This document shows, piece after piece, positions 55,630 to 64,000 of a stretch of 64,000 nt of DNA. The stretch's first letter is position 1, and the number at the start of each line of letters is the position of its first letter. This stretch comes from Amorphophallus konjac (lineage: Eukaryota > Streptophyta > Magnoliopsida > Alismatales > Araceae), in assembly GCA_022559845.1 (NCBI GenBank), contig CM040126.1, positions 48,788,458-48,852,457 of the forward strand, written 5' to 3'. Both the position numbers and the translations under genes were made by a program. The notes beneath the pieces are model-generated. The model had not been told where the DNA came from. It was given only the letters and a program-made list of their open reading frames with translations, and ran no database searches.

Positions 55630-57328
55630 ACCACCCTCTTTGTCAATATATTTGATGGGTTTTCAGCTTCACGTATGTTTTCAAGTGACAAAGTCCCATC
55701 ATCAAGTAGCTCTCTAATAAAATGATATTTCACCTGTATATGCTTTGTCCTTGCATAAAACACTGGATTCTTTGCAAGATGGATTGCACTCTGACTATCA
55801 TAGAAAAGAACGCTACTACCTTATTTTCTGCCCAACTCTTCAAGAAAATTCTTCAGCTAAATCATTTCCTTGCTAGCTTCTGTAATTGCAATGTATTTAG
55901 CCTCAGTTGTAGAGAGAGCCACAATCTTCTGTAACTGAGAAACCCAGCTCACTGTCGTTCCACCCAAGGTGTAAATGTATCTTGTTGTGCTCCTTCTGCT
56001 ATTCACATCTCCATCCAAATCTGCATCCACAAAGCCTTGTAAATTGAGACCACTCAGTGTGAAACACAAACCCATACCTGTGGTACCTCTCAAATACCAT
56101 AGGTTCTATTTGACAGCCTCCCAATGTTTCTTGCCTGGATTTGCCATTTATCGACTCACTGCTCCCACTACATGTGCAATATCTAGTCTAGTACAGACCA
56201 TAGCATACATTAGGCTACCTACAGCTGAAGCATAAGGAACTTTGTTCATGTATTCATGTTCCTCCTTTGCCTTGGGTGATTGCTCCTTTGAGAGCTTGAA
56301 GTGATTGACCAAAGGTGTGCTTACTGCCTTTGCATCTTGCATATGAAATATGTTCAGCACCCTCTCAATGTATCCTTCCTGAGTTAACTTCAAGGTTTTA
56401 ACCTCTCTATCCCGAACAATCTCCATCCCGAGTATCCTTTGTGCAGGTCCCAAGTCCTTCATGTCAAACACCATTGACAATTATTCCTTCAGCATGTTGA
56501 TCTCTTGTATGTTTGATCCTACAATGAGCATATCATCCACATACAAGAGCAAAATAATATAGCAGTCATCAAGTTTCTTGAGATAGCAACAATAATCAAC
56601 TTGATATCTACTAAAACCATTGCTGCACATGAAACCATCAAATTTCTTATACCACTGTCTGGGGGCTTGTTTCAAACCATATAGACTTTTCTTCAACTTG
56701 CACACAAGTTTTTCTTTTTCACGGACCTGAAAACCTTCCGGTTGTAGCATATAAATATCCTCATCTAGATCACCATGAAGAAAAATTGTCTTCACAACCA
56801 GCTATTCTAGATGCAAGTCTTCAGCTACCACAATACTCAACACTAACCTGATTGTGGTTAGTTTGACAACAGGAGAAAAAATCTCAGTGTAATCAATACC
56901 TGCCTTCTGCTGGAAGCCATTCACAACTAGCCTTGCCTTGTACCTTTTGTTGCCATCACATTGTTCTTTTATTCTGTACACCAATTTATTATGGAGTGCC
57001 TTTTTACCCTCTGGTAAAGGAGTCAGTACCCAAGTCTGATTCTTCTGCAAAGAGTTCATCTCCTCTTTCATTGCATGCTCCCACTTGATAGAATCCTTCA
57101 TTTGCATTGCTTCACTGAAATATTCTGGCTCACCATTATCAATCAATAACAAGTAATGCAAAGAAGGAAAATACCTTTCAGTAGGTTTGGGTACTCTATT
57201 AGATCTCCTTGGTGGTGGTGCCGGTGTACAGGGTTCTGGTTGTGTCATGTCATTCTCAGGACTAGCTTGAGTTCTCTTTGCAACATCTTCCTCTGAGATT
57301 TCCTCCAGCTCCACCTTGTTGCGTCCCC
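55630..57328 (-). pseudogene. pol: Copia RT-RNase H coding remnant
   Basis: From 57328 downwards on the - strand: RRSNRVPKPTERY, WEHAMKEEMNSL, NQTWVLTPLPEGKKA, VVNGFQQKAGIDYTEIFSPV, FLHGDLDEDIYMLQPEGF, the polymerase motif YVDDMLIVG near 56514-56540, FDMKDLGPA, then RNase H with FVDADLDGD, VALSTTEAKYIA and a terminal NPSNILTK near 55640. In-frame stops replace Gln (near 56799 and 56478), Tyr (near 56145) and Trp (near 55855). The first ten residues of the open frame at 57356-57329 belong to the SIRE-like LTR. The element is dead. Confidence 0.92.
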
Positions 57329-57559
57329 TGTGGTTCTGAAGTTTTGATGATGACAAATATTATAAGTCATCATATATGACTTTGATCATTTAATTGTGAT
57401 GAATTCATTAATGATCTCATCATTTATAAAAGTATGAAATATGTCAGAACATGTTCTAAAGATGATTCAAAAAGACATGGAAAGAAAGTCAACGGTCAAC
57501 TCCAATTGACAGCAAGTCAATTTCTGGTAAAATGTGAATCAGCTTCTGACAGGTAAAGT

Positions 57560-59075
57560 CAATGATCATCCAAGTCTGATACATGTTCAGGTCAGTACAG
57601 ATATCTCAGACTTCCATTTTGTTGCATACATCTGAGGTCAGTGCTAGTTGTGTTTTCACACAGCTAAGGTCTGTGTTAGCTTTGCATGAGGTCTGTGCAA
57701 CGTTTTGGGTCTATGCATAATTTAGGTCTGTGCATGCTGAAGGTCTATGCACGTCTCACTGCTATGCTTATAAGTCTGTGCATATATGTTTTCAGAATAA
57801 GGTCTTGAACATATAACCTCGTGCAGTTTTTGCTTAACCTCACATAAGGTCGGTGCTAGTTGCACCTTTTGGGTCTGCAAGTCGGAGCATGTTTTAGCTT
57901 GAACATAAAGTTGGTGCTAGCTGCGCTACATGTTTGCCCATGGTTGATGTCAAATACCTTCTGTGCATGTCATTTCTTTATGCATGACATTTCATCGAAT
58001 AGGTTATGTGCACAAAGTTCTCTCAGGATTGATAAGTCATATGCACATTCTTAGGTCGGTGCTAGTCGGTGCTAGTTGTGCTTTCATAGAGCTAAGGTCG
58101 ATGCTTGTTTTGGTCCTTGCCATCTAAGGTCGATGTTAGTTGTGTTTCATGCAAGCATATATAGGTCTATACAGATTCACTCTTGGTGAATCAAATGTCT
58201 GTGCAGGTTTAGATTTCATGCATATAGACAAGTCTGTGCATGTTTCTTTAGAAACATACACAAGGTTTGTGCATGTTTGCACGCTATACAATGCATCTAT
58301 GCATTGCTTTCACCGTGCATAAAACGTCTGTGCACATTTCGCTGTAAACATATACATAGTCGGTGCATACACTGTAGCATGCAAGCATATAACGGTATGT
58401 GCATGTTTCTTTAGAAACATACACAAGGTCTGTGCAGCGTCCGCATCGGTGCACTTTGGTCGTAGTCATTGACAAGGTCTGTGCACATTTAGTTGTGTCT
58501 GCATATAACATCAGTGCATTCATAGGTCGGTGCATGTTTTCTTCGTTCACACAAAGTCTGTGTATGTTTTGCCATTCACAAAACAAATGTCGGTGCAAGT
58601 TTTCTTAGTTCATACATAAGTCTGTGCATGTTGCTGTTTTCTCATAAACAAACGTCGGTGCATTGTCTAACACTCGCATACATTGTCTATGCACGTAACT
58701 GTTCTTTCATAAGCAAGGTCGGTGCATTGTTCTCATCACTCGCATATCAAGTCTGTGCACATTTCACATATACAGAAGTCGGTGCATTGTTTCTGTCTCT
58801 TCGTTAACAAGGTCGGTGCAATGTTCCTTGGCATAAGCAGATACAGTCGGTGCAAGTTTCGCTTGGAGCATAAAAAGGTCGGTGCATGATTGCCTTCAAC
58901 GCATGCAAGGTCGATGCTTGTCCTGCCTTTAACACAGCAAGGTCGGTGCAATCCCTGCCTTCAATGCATGCAATGTCGATGCATGTCCTGCCTTCAACAC
59001 AGTAAGGTCGGTGCAGTCGGTGCAATCCCGACCTTCAACGCATGCAAGGTCGGTGCAACCTGTTTGCTAGCAACG
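57560..59075 (+). repeat. Degenerate GGTCKGTGCA array (about 30 or more units)
   Basis: The core RGTCTGTGCA, RGTCGGTGCA or RGTCGATGC recurs about every 40-50 bases over 1.5 kb. It is often followed by TGTTT and preceded by CATAAACA or CATACAA. Early units mostly carry TCTGTGC; from about 58640 on most carry TCGGTGC. Confidence 0.85.
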
Positions 59076-59350
59076 TGAAGGTCTAACCATTCCCCTCCGT
59101 GTAAGATGTTTGATGAAATGCTTGAGTGAGCAGTTGGCAGCAGCGGGACTTAAGTAAATCTGTCCGAACTCAGGGTAATCACGTGAGCTCGAACTAGAGA
59201 GGAGGCACGTGTTCCTAAGTCAACCCTTGATGGACACATGATCCGAGGGTGCTATGTCAGAAATATTCTTCTCTCTCCTGCCACGTGGTCCAATAGAAAT
59301 AAAAGGGCATCAAATCATTCTTTCCAAAAGGGTTCCGACGCTCTGGTCTG

Positions 59351-59358
59351 TATAAATA
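59351..59358 (+). promoter_or_regulatory. TATA box of SIRE-like LTR
   Basis: TATAAATA in TCTGTATAAATAGACTCTC lies about 2.0 kb into the LTR and 270 bases after the GGTCKGTGCA array. A purine-rich transcript start region follows. Confidence 0.85.
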
Positions 59359-59699
59359 GACTCTCATCCTTCGAAGAGGAGTGTGGAGCAAGAAAGGAAG
59401 AAAAAGGCGTGTGCAAAAAAAAGAAGAAGAGAATTCAGAGAGCAGCACGAATAGGGAGAAAAAGGAAAAGAAGAAAGAGCGAGAGAGCTGAGAAGTGAAG
59501 AGAGAACGAGAGAGAGCTGAGAAGAGAGGTCGAGATCGAAGCAGCCGGTTCTTAATGTGAAGATCTGTAGTCATCTGTTCCAGGATCAAATTCTGAACAG
59601 TCCTGCTCCAGTTGGAGCTACATTTTCTTTCCTTCATTTGTATTTTCCTTTGTTCATTTTCTGACTTCACTTTGTTCTTCCGATTCTCTGGTTTTGGGT

Positions 59700-59990
59700 T
59701 CCTCCTGAGGATTCAGGAGAAGGGAGATTTATCTCTAGTTCCCCTCTGGGTTTCAGAGGAAGGGAGACTGTGTCTCCGGTTGCGAGTAGTGGTCTACTAC
59801 TCGTGGGTTTCCCTCCGGTTTGGAGGAAGGGAGGATTGGTCCTCCGGTTCTGGTTCTGTGGGTTGCAGAACCTGGTTGAGGGATTTGTCTCCCTCGGTTT
59901 TCAAGCTGTTAGACAGCGTCTTGTTTGAAAACTGAGTCTGCGTCTTGCATTTTGCAAGGGAACCCTCACTCCGGTTTGGAGTGAGGGGTG
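59700..59990 (+). repeat. Run of about 12 consecutive perfect hairpins in the LTR leader
   Basis: Stems in order: CTCCTGA/TCAGGAG (59702-59719), GAGAT/ATCTC (59724-59735), CCTCTG/CAGAGG (59743-59759), GGAGAC/GTCTCC (59763-59777), CGAGTAGT/ACTACTCG (59783-59803), CCTCC/GGAGG (59812-59826), GGAGGA/TCCTCC (59830-59845), GGTTCTG/CAGAACC (59852-59872), GAGGGA/TCCCTC (59878-59895), GCTGT/ACAGC (about 59906-59917), CTTGCA/TGCAAG (about 59944-59958) and CCCTCACTCC/GGAGTGAGGG (59963-59987). Loops are often GGTTT. Stems mostly differ while AAGGGAG recurs between them. Confidence 0.92.
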
Positions 59991-60523
59991 GACGTAGGTC
60001 TGGAGGACTGAACCACCTAAAAAAATCCTGTCTATCGTGGTTTGCTTCGTGCGTTCTTCCATATCATCTATCTGCCCTTCACAGGTTATGTGTGCTTGAT
60101 TATTTGTGATATCTTGGGGAATTAATGTGAATGTGAAGTGTTTGTTCATACGCTCAGTAGAATTACAACTCATATGTGAGCATGAGTTTCTCAGTTCACA
60201 GTTGTGAAAAGAGAGAAGCTCAGTTGTCTCATTAGTTTATATTGAGTATTGTTAAAAGATTCTTCTGTGTGATAGCTTGCTATTGGGTGCTTGAAGGTTT
60301 GGTAGAGTGTGCATCGTTACATCAGTCTGGGTCCTCGATTAGTATTTGATACTGTGTCTGTCAAAATTACGGTTTAGTGTGAGCTAGTCATTCAGCCTGT
60401 GCTTTCATGTGTCAACTGAAGAGTGCTTATTTTGATTAAGTCATCTAAGATTTTAATTCCGCAATAGTTTTTGAACGGGGATTCATTCACCCCCCCTGAA
60501 TCCGTGCTTTGCACTCTAACAAT

Positions 60524-60541
60524 TGGTGTCAGAGCGGGTTA
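60524..60541 (+). other. SIRE-like primer binding site
   Basis: TGGTGTCAGAGCGGGTTA begins two bases after the LTR. It is one base different from the standard TGGTATCAGAGC complement of initiator tRNA-Met. Confidence 0.85.
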
Positions 60542-60644
60542 CTGGCTCTACAGATCCAACGGTCTGCAGTGATCCTTGATGCTCCTTGGTGCTAATTCCT
60601 TTTGCTGCTCCTTGTGTTTGGCTGATTGTTCCTAAATCCTTCTT

Positions 60645-60893
60645 ATGGGTCATCCACCGGTTTTTAATGGTACTGATTTTAATTTATGGTTTAATAACTT
60701 GCGTATGTTTGTTAAGTCTGTTGATCCAGATCTGTGGAAGTTAATTTCACATGGTCCACACATATTATCAAAGAACAAGTCCAAATGGACTGATAATCAT
60801 AGATCTATGTGTGCTGAAAACCAGAAAGCTTTGGAGATGATGAAGGCCGCTATTAACAGGGCATTCCATTCTTGTTTTTATGATTGCAGATAA
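60645..60893 (+). pseudogene. gag: SIRE-like gag, N-terminal part
   Basis: ATG at 60645 starts GHPPVFNGTDFNLWF, matching the PPxFNGxNFxxW opening of SIRE Gag, then DLWKLISHGP and KWTDNHRSMCAENQKAL. It stops at a TAA after CFYDCR. The central Gag domain normally following this is missing; the frame resumes in a different register at 60906 directly with the acidic linker, so an internal deletion is likely. Confidence 0.8.
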
Positions 60894-60905
60894 GCAAGAG
60901 AGATA

Positions 60906-61890
60906 TTGGATAGACTGAAGACCGCCGATAAAGGAAACGAAGACAAATGCATGATGGCAAACGGCAGTGATCACAGCAGTGAACAGGATGATAACGATGA
61001 TCAGGTAAACCCCTTTGAGAATTTCTCTATAGATGATTGGGAGGATGCCTATGCTGATTTGTTAGATAGGTATAACAGCCTAAGTAAGAAAAATAAATCC
61101 CTGAAGAAGAAATTGCATGAAGCTGCTAACTCCAACTCTAAAAATATTGATATTGAGACACTGAAAATTGAGAATGAAATTTTTAGAAAACAACTGAACA
61201 ACCTTGATTCAATTGAATTAGAATTAGAACAATTAAAATTTGAAAATGACATACTGAGAAAACATGTAAAAGATCTGGACACTGTCAAAGCAAAAGTGGA
61301 TAATTTACAATCAGAGAATAATTGTCTTAAGAAACAAATTAAAGAATTCAAATCTGAAAATGCTTGTTCTGACATGGCTGCTTGTAATAAGTGCTTATTT
61401 TTAAGAGAAATTAATGAATCTCTCCAGTTTGATATCTAATGGTATAAAGACTTAATTGCATCCTTGAGGGAAGAGAACAAAAATATGTTGGATAAAAAGT
61501 TGGAAACTGAACAGAGAGAGGAAGAATTAATTGAACAGCTAAGTTCTATGTCTAATGATAAAAATCTTGTTGAACAGATCAAAGAATTAAGGTCTGAAAA
61601 TGAAAAATTGAAATTGATGCAAAAAGGGTATGAAGAGTTGAAGTAGTTGAACACTGCTATGTCTGAGAGGCTTCTTGTCCTAGAAAAAGGAAAATGTGTT
61701 GTTAATGAAAATCAAGTTGAAAAAGAGCTCAAACTGGAATAAGAAGTTGAGAAATATAAAGTTGCAAACAAGAAATTGCTGGTTATGAATTACATATTGC
61801 GTCCCTGGAAGATGAGATTAATGATCTAAAATTTTCCCTGTCTAAATTTGTTGAAGGACAAGATAATCTGGATAAGCTACTGGGAATGAA
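60906..61890 (+). pseudogene. gag: SIRE-like gag, acidic linker and coiled coil
   Basis: CMMANGSDHSSEQDDNDD gives the acidic linker after the missing core. Then LLDRYNSLSKKNKSLKKKL and long Leu/Glu/Lys-rich heptads (61080-61430) make a coiled coil typical of SIRE Gag. TAA at about 61437 ends the first block. Further coiled-coil blocks follow at 61464-61646 and on to about 61890 with more stops and shifts. Its role would be Gag assembly. Confidence 0.78.
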
Positions 61891-62119
61891 AGTAAACTTT
61901 TAGAAAGAGGGGCTGGGTTTTAATCCAGTAAATAAGAGGAGCTTTGGAAATAAAATCCATACATCATTTGTAGCTATCTCAAAACAAACTAGCATCAAAA
62001 CTCCATTAGCCTTTTAGTTCACATCATAGAAAAATCCAAATCAGGCTGATGGTCAGGAAAATCTAAAACCTACTGAAAAAGCTAAAGGAAATAGAAATTC
62101 ACATAACAAACCTACAAAC

Positions 62120-62940
62120 ACTCATATGCATGTTGTACACAACTTAAACTCCCATTCACATACATACAAAAAGAAAATTGCATGTCATTACTATGGTAGG
62201 CATGGACACTTAATGAACGACTGCTTAGTAATGAAGAATGATGATTTGAATTTCAGCAACATGCATGCTAGGAAATCTCATGTTAGAAATCCTGCATTTC
62301 AGATAAAGAAAATTTAATGTCCTCATTGTGGTAAAGTAGGACACACGGCTGCACAATGCTGGCTTGTTCATGCACAAACAAGAGTTTATGGTTATCATCC
62401 TGTGATCCAGCATGTCTTTGATAAAAATAAATTTGCTTCACATGGCTGGCACATTGTGTGCTTTAACTGTGGCAAGGGAGGCCACATTACAACCCACTGT
62501 TGGCATGCTCAGGGAAGGAGATTTAACTCTAAATTGTTTAAACTTCCTATAAACCAAAATGTTTTCAGTAGAAATAAATCAGTTTTCAAAGAAAAATCTA
62601 TTCATGTTTTGAGTGTGGAAAGCCATGCCACAAAGTTGTTGATTGCTGGCTGGTAAGGAATAAAAGAGAAAATGCACATGTAGATAATAGAAATCTTCAT
62701 GCACATAGATTCCATGCTTACGTTAATGTGCACAATAGGAAGAACACAAAACTTGCTATCTCATGTCGTTACTGTGGAAATAATGGACACTCTATGGATA
62801 GCTGTCATATACTGAGATTTGATGATTTCTATGCTGAAAGATTGTTGAGAGCACCCTTTAAAGGTGCAACTATCAATTCAAGACCCAATACCTCTTGGGT
62901 ACCTGCTTGTGCGAAATAAAGGCTATTTTGCAGGTGTGCC
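62120..62940 (+). pseudogene. gag: SIRE-like gag C-terminus with five zinc-knuckle motifs
   Basis: Five CX2CX4HX4C-type motifs in 620 bases: CHYYGRHGHLMNDC (62183-62224, second Cys now Tyr), CPHCGKVGHTAAQC (62318-62359), CFNCGKGGHITTHC (62459-62500), CFECGKPCHKVVDC (62605-62646) and CRYCGNNGHSMDSC (62764-62805). Each is the RNA-binding nucleocapsid type. A TAA precedes the second motif and a TAA follows the fourth. TSWVPAC near 62899 resembles the Gag-protease junction of SIRE elements. No protease follows. Confidence 0.82.
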
Positions 62941-63532
62941 TTGGTGGAAGGAATAAAAAAAATGGGTAAATAAGCCAAGACACCTAAATATGATAAACCC
63001 CATTTCTGCACTTGACAGGTTTGGTCATTTGAGCTTTAAATAATCTCCTTTAGATAGATGCATATCATGCTTGAGCTGTTAATCAAATTTTCATGCATAC
63101 ATATTCTTATTTGCTTTAACAATTGCATTGAGCAACATATTTCTCATCTGCATGCATTAATATTTTGACACTTGATTGTTTACATAGAAAAGGATAGGAA
63201 CTCATGAGCATAGTATGCATAGTTGTGCATATAGGTGAATTGCTTATGTCAATTGTCTGCATACACATCTGCTTGGCATACAGTCATTGAAAATCTGGTG
63301 CATATAGGACTGATTTGGCACTGCATTGTCATGAATGACCATGATGGTATATCAAATGGTAAGCTACTAAAGGGCAGATGAAATCTGTCTAGAGGTTCTT
63401 GCTATGCGTGAGATGGTCCTTTAGACCAAGTCCTCTGCCTAGTACCATGGGTCATGCTACACATTGATCAGTCTGAGTGTCCATGAGCATAACTCATCAA
63501 ACTCTCTGCATAACTGTCATTGCATATGCTTT
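62941..63532 (+). other. Non-coding DNA where pol is expected
   Basis: About 590 bases without a recognised domain, rich in GCAT and TGCATA words. It ends at the border of the Ogre-type LTR. It may be the 3' untranslated region of a pol-deleted element. Confidence 0.55.
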
Positions 63533-64000
63533 TGTGGAACGTGTCAAATAGATATGGTTTGAGGTTAATTCCATAAAGTATTAAAAAGGTATACTAACTA
63601 AGGGAAGGGAAGCATGAGATGCTTCAATGGAGTGTGATCGCCAGAGGGTATAATGTCCCCTCAAAATAAAAGGATGATCGTGAAGAATACCTTGTGAGCG
63701 GGTGAGATTGAGGTTCTTCCTTCCTCCTTCAATCGGCCGACTGATGAAGTGGGTTGTTTACTTTGATTACCTTGAAAAGAAAGCACAAACCAAGAAAAAT
63801 AAACCGGATTAGCCAAGTGTAGTATCAAATTCTTAGTGTATGAAATAATATGTAATTTGGCATGAACACACCTTTTGGGTTTTATTTAAACCCCTAGGAG
63901 GAGCATAGGGATGGGGATGTGATATGCTATGATGCAAAGTAAAATAAATGACGAGGAGTGTCTCTAGCAAAGAATCAGAAGAGAAGATGTGTGTGATGAT
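63533..64000 (-). repeat. Second Ogre-type LTR, - strand, cut by the window end
   Basis: The reverse complement is clearly but imperfectly similar to 29150-29536. Shared features are the AAGGTGTGTTCATGCC block, TGATACTACAC, the CGGCCGA/AGGAGGAAG block, CTCTGGCGATCAC and CATCTCATGCT, and the end GACACGTTCCACA. No primer site lies left of 63533, so this is the outer end of a 3' LTR, or a solo LTR, of a different Ogre subfamily. Confidence 0.82.

Larger units (their letters stand above)
55186..57328 (-). mobile_element. Tork-like Ty1/copia element, 3' part only
   Basis: On the - strand the order is RT, RNase H, polypurine tract (55482-55497), 3' LTR (55186-55481). Gag, protease and integrase are missing because the SIRE-like LTR begins at 57329 inside the coding region. 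Confidence 0.88.
57329..60521 (+). repeat. SIRE-like 5' LTR
   Basis: Order: LTR start, long GGTCKGTGCA array (57560-59075), TATA box (59351-59358), purine-rich start region, hairpin series (59700-59990), and end ACTCTAACA. The bases TCCCC at 57324-57328 would be the left target copy; the right end is out of view. Confidence 0.88.
57329..63532 (+). mobile_element. SIRE-like Ty1/copia element, pol-deficient
   Basis: A 3.19 kb 5' LTR (57329-60521) is followed by a tRNA-Met-like primer site, gag remnants with coiled coil and five knuckle motifs, and then non-coding DNA. No protease, integrase or RT is present before another LTR begins at 63533. The 3' LTR is not in the window. The LTR start TGTGGTTCTGAAGTTTTGAT, the end with CCCCCCCTGAATCC and the long coiled-coil gag fit the SIRE/Maximus group. 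Confidence 0.82.

Noticed and set aside
57329..59075. Satellite DNA or centromeric repeat
   Set aside because: The array is degenerate, confined between an LTR start and a TATA box, and ends well before the primer site, so it is part of an LTR.
1..64000. tRNA or rRNA genes
   Set aside because: tRNA-like words found (TGGTATCAGAGC and relatives) are primer sites only; no cloverleaf or rRNA core sequence was seen by eye.

Overview
The window is nuclear DNA of a flowering plant with a large, repeat-rich genome; the lineage below angiosperm cannot be fixed from the sequence. The evidence is plant Ty3/gypsy and Ty1/copia retroelements, a CYP71-type cytochrome P450 relic, plant-style GT-AG introns, and plant mobile domain-like antisense genes. 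No intact host gene was found. The P450 is a pseudogene, and every retroelement coding region carries stops or frameshifts.

Layout. (1) 1-29536: one Ogre/Tat-type Ty3/gypsy element on the + strand. Its 5' LTR is cut by the window edge. It has a tRNA-Arg-like primer site, decayed gag-protease-RT-RNaseH-archaeal-type RNaseH-integrase, two spliced antisense genes in the 3' part, and a complete 3' LTR. Allowing for the missing LTR part and removing the nested insertion, it would be about 21 kb. (2) 18540-27966: a non-autonomous element with 3.29 kb LTRs (LARD1) nested in the Ogre-type element, with target duplication GTTTC. (3) 29537-42228: a mosaic of truncated elements: a copia gag fragment, a SIRE-like LTR, GC-rich LTR-like blocks with palindrome arrays, a copia LTR carrying a small inverted-repeat transposon, and a 0.9 kb inverted-repeat element. 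(4) 42229-55035: a P450 pseudogene split by a solo LTR (42696-54811, duplication TTTAC). That solo LTR is split in turn by a second non-autonomous large-LTR element on the - strand (LARD2, 44103-53576, duplication CGCAT). (5) 55186-57328: a truncated Tork-like copia element on the - strand. It is cut by (6) 57329-63532: a SIRE-like copia element with a 3.19 kb LTR, gag remnants and no pol. (7) 63533-64000: the edge of a second Ogre-type LTR on the - strand.

The most unusual theme is short imperfect palindromes. At least eight repeat families here carry arrays of hairpin-forming units, and the two arms vary together between units (TGACG with CGTCA, TAACG with CGTTA, GACC with GGTC). Near-identical unit types occur in the Ogre-type element and in the unrelated large-LTR elements. 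A related LTR with the same backbone carries a completely different unit (GGGCGGCCA/TGGCCGCCC) at a similar distance from its start. The SIRE-like LTR leader holds about a dozen consecutive perfect hairpins with mostly different stem sequences. This looks like maintained secondary structure or palindromic binding sites, and it is the best candidate for an undescribed system.
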